64,000 nucleotides of DNA from Bacillus subtilis (GCA_021733665.1 JAHREI010000007.1:62001-126000); one strand, 5' to 3'; counted from the first letter of the stretch, positions 18,129 to 27,435 are shown. The notes: generated from the letters alone by a model not told the origin. Program-made: numbers and translations.

Positions 18129-18347
18129 ATGGCAGAAATTCAGCATGGTCCGGCAGAGCTTGGTGCGCAGATGGACTATCCGGAGCATGAGCGGACTTAT
18201 CAGGGCTTTACCTTTCTGGTGAAGTGGGGAACTACTGTGCTTGTCGCTCTCATGGCCTCAATGGCATTTGCTTTTTTCGCGGCCGGTTGGTTCTCAGGGA
18301 TTATCTTATTTGCACTGATCATGGCTGCTGCTGTTTTTCTCATGTGA
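18129..18347 (+). CDS. aa3-type cytochrome c oxidase subunit IV
   Basis: 72-residue protein with a soluble N-terminus (HGPAELGAQMDYPEHERTYQ) and one or two membrane spans at the C-terminal half. This is the pattern of the small proteobacterial aa3 oxidase subunit IV, which packs beside the catalytic subunits in the inner membrane. The ATG at 18129 follows GGGGAGGA at good spacing. In many Rhizobiales this gene lies away from the main cox operon and near pnt, as here. Confidence 0.82.
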   Translation: MAEIQHGPAELGAQMDYPEHERTYQGFTFLVKWGTTVLVALMASMAFAFFAAGWFSGIILFALIMAAAVFLM

Positions 18348-18395
18348 GATTGTGCTGCTTTGTGCCTGACAGAGCGCCGGATATATTCAAAGTTT

Positions 18396-18424
18396 AATTA
18401 TACCGCCTTGAGGGCGGTATAATT
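18396..18424 (+). terminator. Hairpin after COX subunit IV
   Basis: 12-bp perfect stem AATTATACCGCC/GGCGGTATAATT with a 5-base loop, 49 bases after the stop. The following T-tract is poor, so termination is likely but not certain. Confidence 0.6.
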
Positions 18425-18625
18425 GTGTAGATTTTGCATAATTTAGTGGATTCCGGTCAGTATCGCTGACTAAAATGCGTATTTTCGATCACATCAGAGA
18501 TTTTTTGCATAATAACTATTGCAGCCTGATTTTTCCGTGTTTTACTGCGCCCGTTCAAAATTGTGCTTGGTGAGGAAGCTGAGCAGATTTTGACTTAATT
18601 GGGGATAAGGAAAGTGAGGGCAGTT

Positions 18626-19951
18626 TTGTCTCAGGTAATATTCATTCCTGTTGAAACTGATCCGGTTGAAACACGGGTGGCGGCGACGCCGGAAACCGTG
18701 AAGAAGCTGATTGGTTACGGATTTAAGATCATTGTCGAAAGTGGTGCAGGTACGCAGTCCCGCATTACCGATCAGGCCTATATTGAGGCCGGTGCTGCGA
18801 TTGGTAAAACCACCGATATTAAAACCGCAGATATTATTCTTAAATTACGCCGTCCCTCACAGACCGAATTGAAAAATTACAAGACCGGTGCGGTGCTGAT
18901 CGCAATGCTCGATCCTTATGGTCATGAGGATAGCGTTGCAGCGATCGCACAGGCTGGCCTGACGGCTTTTACGATGGAATTCATGCCGCGTATTACCCGT
19001 GCGCAGGTAATGGACGTGCTGTCTTCACAGGCTAACCTTGCCGGTTATCAGGCGGTGATTGATGCAGCGTCAGAATATGACCGTGCAATGCCGATGATGA
19101 TGACGGCTGCGGGTACTGTACCTGCTGCTAAAGTCTTTGTCATGGGGGCGGGTGTTGCCGGTCTGCAGGCAATTGCGACTGCACGGCGTCTCGGTGCAGT
19201 GGTCACGGCGACCGACGTGCGTCCGGCAGCGAAAGAGCAGGTTGCCTCGCTTGGGGCTAAGTTTGTCGCTGTAGAGGACGAAGAGTTCAAAGCGGCTGAA
19301 ACCGCCGGCGGTTATGCCAAGGAAATGTCGAAAGACTATCAGGCAAAGCAGGCCGCACTTGTGGCTGATCATATTGCCAAGCAGGATATTGTGATCACCA
19401 CAGCGCTTATTCCGGGACGTGCTGCACCAAAGCTGGTCAGTGCGGCGATGGTTGCGAGTATGAAGCCGGGTTCTGTGCTGGTTGATCTCGCAGTTGAACG
19501 CGGGGGCAATGTGGAAGGTGCTGTTGCCGGACAGGTGACGACAAAAGATGGTGTGAAAATCATCGGTCATATGAATACGGCCGGTCGGATTGCTGCATCT
19601 GCTTCGCAGCTTTATGCCCGCAATCTGTTCGCTTTCCTTGAGACGTTGATCGACAAAGAGACCAAACAGGTTGACATCAATCTTGAGGATGAACTCGTTA
19701 AAGCAACGGCACTGACCCATCAGGGAGCCATTGTGCATCCGGCATTTGCCAATGTGGCTGTTGTCGCGGAAAAAGCTGAACCGGTCATGAAGCCAGAAGC
19801 CGCAGCCAAGCCTGCACCAAAGAAAGCGCCGGTGAAAAAAGCTGCGCCGAAGAAGCCGGTAACAGCTAAAGAGACGGCAAAACCGGCAACTAAAACCACT
19901 GCGCGCAAGAAGGCCGGAACAGAAGCCGGAAATAAGGGAGATGAGGCATGA
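18626..19951 (+). CDS. pntAA: NAD(P) transhydrogenase subunit alpha, part 1 (dI domain)
   Basis: NAD(H)-binding dI component of proton-translocating transhydrogenase, which uses the proton gradient to reduce NADP+ with NADH. Seen: [22 protein letters not shown] at the N-terminus in shorter pieces typical of AlaDH/PNT proteins, [21 protein letters not shown] (NAD fold) around residue 165, and a Lys/Ala/Pro-rich C-terminal tail. I place the start at a TTG (18626) preceded by GAGGG, giving [12 protein letters not shown], the usual N-terminus; upstream in-frame GTG and TTG codons are possible. Its stop overlaps the next gene start (ATGA). Confidence 0.93.
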   Translation: MSQVIFIPVETDPVETRVAATPETVKKLIGYGFKIIVESGAGTQSRITDQAYIEAGAAIGKTTDIKTADIILKLRRPSQTELKNYKTGAVLIAMLDPYGHEDSVAAIAQAGLTAFTMEFMPRITRAQVMDVLSSQANLAGYQAVIDAASEYDRAMPMMMTAAGTVPAAKVFVMGAGVAGLQAIATARRLGAVVTATDVRPAAKEQVASLGAKFVAVEDEEFKAAETAGGYAKEMSKDYQAKQAALVADHIAKQDIVITTALIPGRAAPKLVSAAMVASMKPGSVLVDLAVERGGNVEGAVAGQVTTKDGVKIIGHMNTAGRIAASASQLYARNLFAFLETLIDKETKQVDINLEDELVKATALTHQGAIVHPAFANVAVVAEKAEPVMKPEAAAKPAPKKAPVKKAAPKKPVTAKETAKPATKTTARKKAGTEAGNKGDEA

Positions 19952-20364
19952 GTGCGGATTCTTTGAATGAGGCACTGGGCGGTCTCGATAAAGCCGTTGA
20001 AAATCTGCGTCAGGCCGCGGAAGGTCTGGGCAGCTCAGATTCAATCAGCAATGCTGTGCATGTTGCCAGCGGTGGCGTGATTGATCCTTTTGTATTTCAG
20101 CTGGCGATTTTTGTTCTCTCGATCTTTGTCGGTTATTACGTGGTCTGGTCGGTAACACCTGCTTTGCACACGCCTTTGATGGCGGTGACCAATGCGATTT
20201 CCTCGGTGATTGTTGTCGGCGCGCTTCTGGCCGTCGGGCTTTCCCTGTCCGGATGGGCAACCGGTTTTGGCTTTGTTGCTCTGGTGCTGGCCAGCGTCAA
20301 TATCTTTGGTGGCTTTCTGGTCACACAACGCATGCTCGCCATGTATAAGAAAAAAGATAAGTGA
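19948..20364 (+). CDS. pntAB: NAD(P) transhydrogenase subunit alpha, part 2 (membrane)
   Basis: 138-residue membrane component of the three-gene alphaproteobacterial transhydrogenase. Residues 1-45 are soluble (Ala/Glu/Leu-rich linker), then about four membrane helices from [19 protein letters not shown] to [20 protein letters not shown]-type sequence near the end. The last helix carries the family signature [13 protein letters not shown]. It starts inside the pntAA stop (ATGA overlap) and is followed closely by pntB, so the three genes are one translational unit. Confidence 0.93.
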   Translation: MSADSLNEALGGLDKAVENLRQAAEGLGSSDSISNAVHVASGGVIDPFVFQLAIFVLSIFVGYYVVWSVTPALHTPLMAVTNAISSVIVVGALLAVGLSLSGWATGFGFVALVLASVNIFGGFLVTQRMLAMYKKKDK

Positions 20365-20375
20365 GGGGCTTGGAT

Positions 20376-21776
20376 ATGAGTGTTAATCTGGCAGCCTTTC
20401 TTTATCTCGTTTCCGGCGTGCTGTTTATTCTGGCATTGCGCGGGCTTTCTCATCCGACGACCAGTCGTCAGGGCAATTTTTACGGCATGCTCGGTATGGG
20501 CATTGCCATTGTTACGACGCTGGTGCTGGCACAGCCGTCCTTTAACGGCTTAGCGCTGATTGTATTAGGTTTGGTAATCGGTGGCGGTATCGGTGCCGTT
20601 GTGGCCAAGCGCATTGCGATGACAGCCATGCCGCAGCTGGTGGCATTTTTCCATTCGCTGGTTGGTCTTGCAGCCGTGATGGTGGCCGCTGCGGCTCTCT
20701 ATTCACCGCATTCTTTTGGCATTGGTGAAGTCGGCACTATCCACGCGCAGGCGCTGGTGGAGATGTCACTCGGTGTGGCTATCGGTGCGATTACCTTTAC
20801 CGGATCTATTATTGCCTATCTCAAGTTGGATGGCCGTATGTCGGGTAAGCCGATCATGCTGCCGTCGCGTCATATCATCAATGCGGCACTGTTTATTGCT
20901 ATTGTGGTGCTGGTTGTGGTGCTGGCAATGACCGAGAGCTATCTGGTGTTCTGGGCAATTGTGGTGCTGTCGCTGTTGTTCGGCGTGCTGATCATTATCC
21001 CGATCGGCGGCGCGGATATGCCGGTGGTTGTGTCAATGCTCAACTCCTATTCCGGCTGGGCCGCAGCGGGTATCGGCTTTACGCTGGGCAATCTGGCGCT
21101 GATCATCACCGGTGCGCTGGTTGGGTCTTCTGGTGCGATCCTGTCTTATATTATGTGTAAGGGCATGAACCGCTCGTTCATTTCCGTAATCCTTGGTGGT
21201 TTCGGCGGTGATACATCTGCTGTTGGCGCAGCGGGTGAAGTCGAGCAGCGTCCGATCAAGCAGGGCTCGGCAGATGATGCGGCTTTCATCATGAAAAATG
21301 CTGCCAAAGTTATCATCGTACCAGGTTATGGTATGGCGGTGGCTCAGGCACAGCATGCGCTGCGTGAAATGGCTGACAAGCTGAAGGAAGAAGGCGTTGA
21401 GGTCAAATATGCCATTCATCCGGTGGCAGGCCGTATGCCGGGGCATATGAACGTGCTGCTGGCAGAAGCTAATGTGCCTTATGATGAGGTCTTTGAACTG
21501 GAAGATATCAACTCTGAATTCGCACAGGCCGATGTGGCTTTCGTGATCGGGGCGAATGACGTGACCAATCCGGCGGCTAAAACCGATCCGCAGTCTCCGA
21601 TCTTTGGTATGCCTATTCTCGATGTGGATAAGGCCGGAACGGTGCTGTTTATCAAGCGGGGCATGGGCTCAGGATATGCCGGTGTTGAGAATGAATTGTT
21701 CTTCCGTGACAACACGATGATGCTGTTTGCTGATGCGAAGAAGATGGTTGAAAATATCGTCAAGGCACTGGATTAA
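20376..21776 (+). CDS. pntB: NAD(P) transhydrogenase subunit beta
   Basis: 466-residue beta subunit: about nine membrane helices (dII) followed by the NADP(H)-binding dIII domain. Visible dIII motifs are VIIVPGYGMAVAQAQHA (about residue 310), HPVAGRMPGHMNVLLAEA and IGANDVTNPAA. I choose the ATG at 20376, which follows GTGAGGGG at good spacing; the frame also runs back to a GTG at 20361 overlapping the pntAB stop. A strong terminator follows. With pntAA and pntAB it should form the complete proton-pumping enzyme in the inner membrane. Confidence 0.95.
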   Translation: MSVNLAAFLYLVSGVLFILALRGLSHPTTSRQGNFYGMLGMGIAIVTTLVLAQPSFNGLALIVLGLVIGGGIGAVVAKRIAMTAMPQLVAFFHSLVGLAAVMVAAAALYSPHSFGIGEVGTIHAQALVEMSLGVAIGAITFTGSIIAYLKLDGRMSGKPIMLPSRHIINAALFIAIVVLVVVLAMTESYLVFWAIVVLSLLFGVLIIIPIGGADMPVVVSMLNSYSGWAAAGIGFTLGNLALIITGALVGSSGAILSYIMCKGMNRSFISVILGGFGGDTSAVGAAGEVEQRPIKQGSADDAAFIMKNAAKVIIVPGYGMAVAQAQHALREMADKLKEEGVEVKYAIHPVAGRMPGHMNVLLAEANVPYDEVFELEDINSEFAQADVAFVIGANDVTNPAAKTDPQSPIFGMPILDVDKAGTVLFIKRGMGSGYAGVENELFFRDNTMMLFADAKKMVENIVKALD

Positions 21777-21800
21777 ACTGTGTTCTTGAATGAATTAGAG

Positions 21801-21829
21801 AAAAGGCGGCTTTCGGGCCGCCTTTTTTA
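21801..21829 (+). terminator. Rho-independent terminator of the pnt operon
   Basis: 10-bp stem AAAAGGCGGC/GCCGCCTTTT with loop TTTCGGG, followed by TT. It lies 24 bases after the pntB stop. Confidence 0.9.
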
Positions 21830-22041
21830 TTGTTGTTTTATAAATGTTTAATGCTGATTTCAGATCGGATTGTGTTCGTTTTGATGTGAAATACTCGTGT
21901 CATTAAAGGTTTGGAACGGCTTGTTCACGGATAGATTCCGGTTTCTAAAAATCTGTCCGCTCCTCCCAATTAATTGGGATTTTGATGATTGCTGATCTGC
22001 GCTTCAATGCCGGACATTTTCATTTGTGACATGAGGCGGAT

Positions 22042-22728
22042 GTGAAAAAATATCAGCGGATTTTACAGGCAACAGTCCTGTTTTTGATAACGGGGACGAC
22101 GGCGCAAGCTGAGCTGAAAAACACCATGCCTCAGGATGAGAAAGTGCTTGAAAATGTCACTGTGGCAAAAGTCTATTTTACGGCCGGTGTGAATACGAAA
22201 AGTGTCACTGAGCTGATACAGGTCATCGATAGTCTGAATGTGAATTATAAAAAACTGGAAAATATCTATCTCTATATCAGCAGTTATGGCGGGGATATGG
22301 ATAGTGGCTATGCGGGGTATTGGGCTGTCAAAAGCTCGCACATCCCGATCACAACGGTGAACCTGTCGACGGTGATGTCTTCTGCAACGATGATTTTTTG
22401 TGGAGCCAAAGACCGCCAGTCTCGTAAAGGCGGGCGTTTTATTATGCATCCGCCTTCCATTACTCCTCAACAGGGGGCTTTTCAGCCTGATCATTTCATG
22501 ACAGCAGGCCGCAATCTGAAGGGTTATATCGAACAATTTACAGAAGTTTATAAAGAGTGCAGCCGGTATTCAGATGCTGAGATCAGCACCTTGCTTTCAA
22601 GTGAAAATGACCGGAAATTTCTGCTGCCTGATGAAGCGAAAGAGAAGGGCATCATCTCAGATGTGGCCGCTCAGATTATAACAGCGCCGATCGCTTATTA
22701 TATTACTGATGATGATAAGAGTGACTGA
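22042..22728 (+). CDS. Exported ClpP-like serine protease family protein
   Basis: 228-residue protein of the ClpP/crotonase-like fold with an N-terminal signal peptide (about residues 1-23, ending TTAQA), so predicted periplasmic rather than cytosolic. The ClpP pattern is seen as LYISSYGGDMDSGYAGYW (oxyanion strand, SxGGD type), TVNLSTVMSSATMIFCGA with a candidate nucleophile at Ser113, and RFIMHPPS with candidate His136. True ClpP has no signal peptide and needs a ClpX/ClpA partner, and no AAA+ gene is nearby. Start is GTG at 22042 with GAGGCGG upstream. Activity is inferred from motif positions only. Confidence 0.75.
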   Translation: MKKYQRILQATVLFLITGTTAQAELKNTMPQDEKVLENVTVAKVYFTAGVNTKSVTELIQVIDSLNVNYKKLENIYLYISSYGGDMDSGYAGYWAVKSSHIPITTVNLSTVMSSATMIFCGAKDRQSRKGGRFIMHPPSITPQQGAFQPDHFMTAGRNLKGYIEQFTEVYKECSRYSDAEISTLLSSENDRKFLLPDEAKEKGIISDVAAQIITAPIAYYITDDDKSD

Positions 22729-22731
22729 GTT

Positions 22732-22761
22732 CCTGCCCCTGAAAACAAATTCAGGGGCAGG
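22732..22761. terminator. Bidirectional terminator hairpin
   Basis: 11-bp perfect stem CCTGCCCCTGA/TCAGGGGCAGG with an 8-base loop, lying in the 43-base gap between two convergent genes. Confidence 0.75.
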
Positions 22762-22771
22762 TTACTGTCGT

Positions 22772-24091
22772 TTAAACGCCGTAAACCAGCTTGTCCTGAC
22801 GGGCGCGTAGTTCTGCAAGGCGGGAACCGGCTGGCAAAGCGACATTGTCATAGGTGATAAGTTCACCCTTTTTGATCGGCTTCAACACTTTTGCACCGGT
22901 TAGCATTCCGCATGGAATGGCTTTGGCGCTGCGTGCTTCACCAGCCGTCATGATCCATGCGCGGTAGCAATATTCACCGATTGCATCGAGTGTTTCACCC
23001 GCTGCCATATCTTTCTTGGCAACAGCCGCAACTTCCGCTGTCGGTTTACTCAGCGGCACCATATCGGCTTTGCCGTACAGCACTGCGCGGGCGCAGGTGA
23101 GGGGGACTTCCAGCGAGGTCAGGTGATACGGGCGGTGGAAGGTGAAATAAGGACCTTTGCCCATTTTCAGGTCTTCCATGCGCTCTGTAATGCGTGGGTG
23201 GGACATGTCGGCAACGACAAATACACCCGGTGCCACGCCCTTGCCGATCGTGTAATCAACCACACCTACACGGGAGAGCACGCCGCCGTCTTTTTCAGGG
23301 ATGAGTGTTGAGGAGAGCTGATCCAGTGTGGCCGCAGGGCCGTGCATACCGGCCTTGTCCGGCACTAAGCCGGTGGCATTGGCAATCGCTGCCATTTCCA
23401 CCATGGTTTTGGAGCCGTCCACAAATTCCACCAACAGGCGCACATTCATGTTACGGCGGGTGGCTTCTTCGATGTAGTTATCCGGGATCGCATCAATATT
23501 GAGCGGATTGTTCTTGCCTTTACCGGCGGCAACAATAGGGTGACCCATAGCGGTAACAAATTCGATCAGCTCCATACAGGCGGAAGGCTCATCACCGGCG
23601 CCGAGCGAATAGACCACACCAAGGCGTTCTGCTTCACTTTTCAGATAAGCGCCGATTGTCACATCAGCTTCAACATTCATCATTACGAGGTGCTTGCCGT
23701 GCTCCATCGCACGCAGACCGATTTCCGCACCGACTGCCGGAATACCGGTTGCATCAATTACAACATCAATCCGGTCGTCATTGAGAATGAGGTCTGCATT
23801 ATCAGTAACAGCAATTTTACGGGCTTCGAGCGCAAGACTCAGATCAGAGCCGGTATCAACAGCGCGGGCATGACCCTGTTCACCATAGGCAATTTCAGCG
23901 GCTTTGAGGGCGCGTTCAGGATTGTTTTCTGAAATGGCGCCTATCTCGATGCCCGGCATGTGGGTAACACGGGTAACAATGTCGGTTCCCATTTCGCCGC
24001 AACCGATCAGGCCGATGCGGATGGGCTTGCCGGTATCAGCGCGGGCTTTCATATCGCGTGCTAAGCCGGTGAGAGCGACATTGGTGGCCAT
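22772..24091 (-). CDS. NAD(P)-dependent oxidoreductase with C-terminal SAF domain (COG4091 type)
   Basis: 439-residue protein annotated in related genomes as a homoserine-dehydrogenase-like oxidoreductase. The N-terminal Rossmann fold is seen as IRIGLIGCGEMGTDIVTRV (about 24-42), followed by VVIDATGIPAVGAEIG and VMMNVEADVTIGAYL. The C-terminal part, from about 360, resembles a SAF domain (AAGETLDAIGEYCYRAWI, then KPIKKGELITYDNVALP). Family members act on small sugar acids or related hydroxy acids in catabolic clusters; no such cluster is adjacent, so the substrate is open. The ATG at 24089-24091 has GGAG upstream. No signal peptide. Confidence 0.82.
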   Translation of the reverse strand: MATNVALTGLARDMKARADTGKPIRIGLIGCGEMGTDIVTRVTHMPGIEIGAISENNPERALKAAEIAYGEQGHARAVDTGSDLSLALEARKIAVTDNADLILNDDRIDVVIDATGIPAVGAEIGLRAMEHGKHLVMMNVEADVTIGAYLKSEAERLGVVYSLGAGDEPSACMELIEFVTAMGHPIVAAGKGKNNPLNIDAIPDNYIEEATRRNMNVRLLVEFVDGSKTMVEMAAIANATGLVPDKAGMHGPAATLDQLSSTLIPEKDGGVLSRVGVVDYTIGKGVAPGVFVVADMSHPRITERMEDLKMGKGPYFTFHRPYHLTSLEVPLTCARAVLYGKADMVPLSKPTAEVAAVAKKDMAAGETLDAIGEYCYRAWIMTAGEARSAKAIPCGMLTGAKVLKPIKKGELITYDNVALPAGSRLAELRARQDKLVYGV

Positions 24092-24219
24092 GATTTTTCT
24101 CCGCGGATTGTGTTTTGCGGGAGTGAGACCCGCCTGATAATGACACGTAATAAAGACCAGAGCATTTCGCAGTCAAGTTGGAACAACTTGATGGCCGTGA
24201 TAATGCGACCACTAAGAAG

Positions 24220-24263
24220 CTAGAGCGAGCAGCATAGTTTAACATGGGCGTAAACCGCTCTAG
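24220..24263. repeat. Short intergenic palindrome
   Basis: Perfect 8-bp arms CTAGAGCG/CGCTCTAG separated by 28 bases, in the divergent region upstream of the SAF oxidoreductase and the HAD gene. The CTAGAGCG ends are shared by many short Rhizobiales intergenic repeats. An ATG inside it (24244) is in frame with the HAD gene but is unlikely to be the start. Confidence 0.55.
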
Positions 24264-24324
24264 ATTAAAGATCAATAAGATAAAGGCTGCATCAGTGCGG
24301 CATGACAGAGCAGGAGTGGTTAGA

Positions 24325-24996
24325 GTGCCGGATAGCGTAAAAAAGCCTGAATGGGATCTCGTGATCTTTGATTGTGACGGTGTGTTGGTTGACAGTGAAC
24401 CACTGGCAGCACTGGCTTTTCATAATGTTTATGCCCGTCATAATATGCCAATTCCTGACGGCACGGTAGCCAAAGGTGTGGGAATGAAACAGGCAGATAT
24501 TATTCGCCTGATCGGTGACCTGACCGGCCATTATCTGCCGGATGCGGCGCAGGATGATATCTGGCCGGAAACGCACCGTGTGTTTTCTGAAGCCTTGCAG
24601 CCGTGTGACGGCATTGCCGGTGTGCTGGAGCGCCTGAAAACCCGTAGCTGCGTGGCCTCTTCTTCTTCACCGCAGCGTATTGTCTTTAGTCTGGAAAAGA
24701 CTGGTTTGATCAATGCTTTTGACGGTGCACTTTATTCGTCAACAATGGTGAAACGCGGTAAACCGGCACCGGACCTGTTTCTGTTTGCAGCTGAAAAATT
24801 CGGTGCTGATCCGGCACGGTGTGTGGTGTTTGAAGATTCACCTTTCGGCGTGGAAGGTGCGGTTGCAGCGGGTATGACAGCAATCGGTTATACCGGTGGC
24901 GGACATACTTATGCGGGACACACGGAAAAGCTTTTGGAAAAAGGTGCAAAAGCGGTTTATAGCAGCTGGAAAGAGATAGAGAATAACATTCTCTGA
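24325..24996 (+). CDS. HAD-superfamily hydrolase (beta-phosphoglucomutase/phosphatase type)
   Basis: 223-residue cytoplasmic HAD subfamily IA protein. Motif I is FDCDGVLVDSEP with the nucleophilic Asp and the acid/base Asp, motif II is ASSSSPQR, the conserved Lys lies in KRGKPAPDLFL, and motif IV is VVFEDSPFGVEGA. The EP after motif I is typical of YcjU/beta-PGM-like and sugar-phosphate phosphatases. I choose the GTG at 24325, with GGAG eight bases upstream; an ATG 81 bases earlier lies within a palindromic repeat. The MaoC gene follows 31 bases downstream. Confidence 0.87.
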   Translation: MPDSVKKPEWDLVIFDCDGVLVDSEPLAALAFHNVYARHNMPIPDGTVAKGVGMKQADIIRLIGDLTGHYLPDAAQDDIWPETHRVFSEALQPCDGIAGVLERLKTRSCVASSSSPQRIVFSLEKTGLINAFDGALYSSTMVKRGKPAPDLFLFAAEKFGADPARCVVFEDSPFGVEGAVAAGMTAIGYTGGGHTYAGHTEKLLEKGAKAVYSSWKEIENNIL

Positions 24997-25027
24997 AAGT
25001 GCGAATCCATCATAAAGGTCTATAGCA

Positions 25028-25498
25028 ATGAAAGATGCGATCACTCTGGATCAGCTGCGTGAAGCGATCGGCACAGAAATCGGCTGCTCCGAGTGGCGGG
25101 TGGTGACACAGGAAATGATCAACCAGTTTGCGGATGCAACGGACGATCATCAATATATTCATGTCGATCCTGTACGTGCGGCAGAAACACCTTTCGGCGG
25201 CACAATCGCCCATGGGTTTCTGACGCTTTCATTGCTCTCGACTTTGGCTTTTGAAGCACTGCCGATGCTGCAGGGCGCAACCATGGGCATCAATTACGGT
25301 TTTGACAGTGTGCGTTTCATGTCGCCGGTTAAAACCGGCACCCGTGTCCGCGCCCGTTTCAAACTGGCTGATGCCGATATCCGTCCTTCCGGTCGTGTGG
25401 TCAATCATTATGATGTGACACTGGAAGTGGAGGGTATGGTCAAACCTGCTCTCACCGCGCGGTGGCTCACCATTGCCGTCGTTCCGCCCGTTGAATAA
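25028..25498 (+). CDS. MaoC-family (R)-enoyl-CoA hydratase-like dehydratase
   Basis: 156-residue single hot-dog domain. The hydratase 2 catalytic pair lies in ATDDHQYIHVD (about 37-47), followed by GGTIAHGFLTLSL, both diagnostic. Family members hydrate enoyl-CoA to (R)-3-hydroxyacyl-CoA, linking fatty-acid oxidation to polyhydroxyalkanoate or detoxification; NodN-like members in Rhizobiales share this form. The ATG at 25028 is the clear start. It may share a transcript with the HAD gene. Confidence 0.88.
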   Translation: MKDAITLDQLREAIGTEIGCSEWRVVTQEMINQFADATDDHQYIHVDPVRAAETPFGGTIAHGFLTLSLLSTLAFEALPMLQGATMGINYGFDSVRFMSPVKTGTRVRARFKLADADIRPSGRVVNHYDVTLEVEGMVKPALTARWLTIAVVPPVE

Positions 25499-25500
25499 TA

Positions 25501-25528
25501 AAAAAACCCGCTTTTAGCGGGCTTTTTT
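25501..25528. terminator. Bidirectional terminator overlapping a stop codon
   Basis: AAAAAACCCGC pairs with GCGGGCTTTTTT around a 5-base loop. It ends the MaoC transcript, and on the other strand the stop codon of the convergent hydrolase gene lies inside its loop region (25514-25516). Confidence 0.88.
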
Positions 25529-26695
25529 ATGGCTGATTTCTTCAAGTGGTGCTGGCCGATCAGGATACTCGGTCAGCAGGGTTTTGAGCGCAAATGGCCC
25601 TTGCAGGAACATGCCGATATCATAGGCATGTTTCTTCTGACTGCCGGAAATAAACAACAAATGCATTTTGAAGAAATTGCCCTTAGCCTGTTTGTAACGG
25701 GCAGGGGAATGAATGTGTTTGAACCGGATATGGCTGATCAGCGGTGGATTATTCGTTTGAATTTTTAGTGCCTTGGCAGGTTCTGAATTATAAAAATGAA
25801 TAATATCCGTCAGAGCCTGAAATTCTGCCCAGAAAACCGGACTGTCATTAAGCAGCACGCGTACATCTTCCCGTAGGGTTTTCGCGCGCGGGTGCAGGGC
25901 AATCATCAACAGGCAGGAACCGGCGGCAAGCAAAGAGACCGGCTGCTTGCGCAGGAGTTCCGGTTCTGTGAGCCAGACCTCAGCCAGCGCTTCAATCGCT
26001 GGTACAGTGCCGAGACTATGCCCCATGATGATAACTTCGTCCGCATCACTGCCACGCAATTTTTCTGCAAGCATTTGTGCAAAGATTTGTTTGCGTTCCA
26101 GCAGTTTAGTGCTGTTGTCATAAATCCGGTCATAGGCGGCAGACCAGTCGTCGAGCAGATAGGAGATGAAGAGTTTTTCATCCAGTGCCCGTATCAGTCC
26201 GTAGCAAATGCCAAGCGCCAGCGGCAGTGACCAGAGCATATGTAAAGCTGAAAAGCCTGCCAGTACTGGCGCCGCGGTGATGCCGAGCGTTAAAGCCAGC
26301 ATAGCCAGCACCATCAGAAACGGCCACAGGAAGAACATCACGAAGCGCCAGCTGGTGCGGCCATAACGCCATAATGTGCCGGTGAAGAGAATGTTCAGAA
26401 AAGCGCAGCTGCCGGCAAACAAACGATGCGGCAGGGAACGCGCTGCATAATCGTCAAAAATATCGGCTGTTCCGAACTGGCAGAATTCGCTTTGCGTTTC
26501 CCAGTTCTCACCTTGCGTACGAACTTGCATGACACCGCTGCCGTGATCGGTGTCGATCATCGGTGATATTGCAGTTTTTGTACCCCATAGCTTGTCGAAG
26601 TCGCTCATAATCTTGCGATGGCGCACACGGACAGCTTTGGGATGAAGACCCTCATAACCGGTAAAATTGATGATGAGGCGTTTTTGAATGGTCAT
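25514..26695 (-). CDS. Membrane protein with alpha/beta-hydrolase domain
   Basis: 393-residue protein from the ATG at 26693-26695 (MTIQKRLIINFTGYE); the frame stays open 27 codons further upstream but without a good start. Two or more hydrophobic segments lie at about residues 110-170 (VMFFLWPFLMVLAMLALTLG and following). After them comes an alpha/beta-hydrolase nucleophile motif, IIMGHSLGTVPAIEAL (Ser in GHSLG). The N-terminal part FTGYEGLHPKAVRVRHRKI also looks like the first strand of a hydrolase fold, so the membrane segments may be inserted in the fold. Function unknown; a lipase or esterase facing the cytoplasm is a guess. Confidence 0.7.
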   Translation of the reverse strand: MTIQKRLIINFTGYEGLHPKAVRVRHRKIMSDFDKLWGTKTAISPMIDTDHGSGVMQVRTQGENWETQSEFCQFGTADIFDDYAARSLPHRLFAGSCAFLNILFTGTLWRYGRTSWRFVMFFLWPFLMVLAMLALTLGITAAPVLAGFSALHMLWSLPLALGICYGLIRALDEKLFISYLLDDWSAAYDRIYDNSTKLLERKQIFAQMLAEKLRGSDADEVIIMGHSLGTVPAIEALAEVWLTEPELLRKQPVSLLAAGSCLLMIALHPRAKTLREDVRVLLNDSPVFWAEFQALTDIIHFYNSEPAKALKIQTNNPPLISHIRFKHIHSPARYKQAKGNFFKMHLLFISGSQKKHAYDIGMFLQGPFALKTLLTEYPDRPAPLEEISHKKAR

Positions 26696-26802
26696 GAACA
26701 GGTGCTTGTTAAAATAAATCAGGATAATGCGGCGCAGAAGATGCTTTAGAGCGCTCCGCTGTAAATGAACAATCACATTAAAGCTATTGATCTTTGCTCA
26801 AA

Positions 26803-26840
26803 TAAAAACACCGCGCTTTATGAAAGACGCGGTGCTTAAA
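26803..26840 (-). terminator. Terminator of the sarcosine oxidase operon
   Basis: Stem CACCGCG/CGCGGTG (26809-26815, 26828-26834), followed on the minus strand by TTTTTATT. It lies 38 bases beyond the soxG stop. Confidence 0.8.
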
Positions 26841-26877
26841 GTGGAATTATGACAGTTTCAGGACGTTGAGAGTATTC

Positions 26878-27435
26878 TCAGACGGCTGCGTCCAATGCGC
26901 CTTCACTCAATAGTCCGAAAACATAGGGTGCAAAGGAGCGCCAGCATTCCAGCCGGAATTCGGTTTCAGACAGGCGCCACAGCACAATCTCGGCCTTGCC
27001 GAAAATCGTGCGAGTTGCCGCACCAACCGGAAAAACCGACAGTGACAGATCCTGCGGGCAACCGGCATTGATGGTTGCCTCTGCACCTTCGCCGGAAATG
27101 AGGATGCCGATATTACGGTGGGATACATCCGTTGCGGCATGTAAGGTTTCAACACCTTGCAAATCCGCAAAAGGTGATTGCCCGCCGGTATCAATCACCA
27201 GCCATTCGTCAGGCCCGAGCCAAAGTGCTGAGCGTTTGCCTTTGGTGGCACTGTGTTTCGGCTTTTGCGGCAGAGTGACGCCAAGGGCTTTGGACAGGTC
27301 GGCGAGATCATTGGTACGGGCACGGAGTGAAATACGCTCCGCCGGTTCTGCCGGAGTGATTTGCACCGAACCGTTACCGGCACGGCTGTTGCCCAGAACT
27401 GTGATGCGCTGTGCGATTGCTTCGGACTTAGACAT
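26878..27435 (-). CDS. soxG: Sarcosine oxidase subunit gamma
   Basis: 185-residue gamma subunit of heterotetrameric sarcosine oxidase, which oxidatively demethylates sarcosine to glycine with transfer of the one-carbon unit to tetrahydrofolate. The sequence WLGPDEWLVID followed by ATDVSHRNIGILISGEGAE, and SFAPYVFGLL at the end, match the SoxG pattern. The ATG at 27433-27435 overlaps the soxA stop by eight bases (ATGTCTAA), which indicates translational coupling. Last gene of soxBDAG. Confidence 0.92.
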   Translation of the reverse strand: MSKSEAIAQRITVLGNSRAGNGSVQITPAEPAERISLRARTNDLADLSKALGVTLPQKPKHSATKGKRSALWLGPDEWLVIDTGGQSPFADLQGVETLHAATDVSHRNIGILISGEGAEATINAGCPQDLSLSVFPVGAATRTIFGKAEIVLWRLSETEFRLECWRSFAPYVFGLLSEGALDAAV

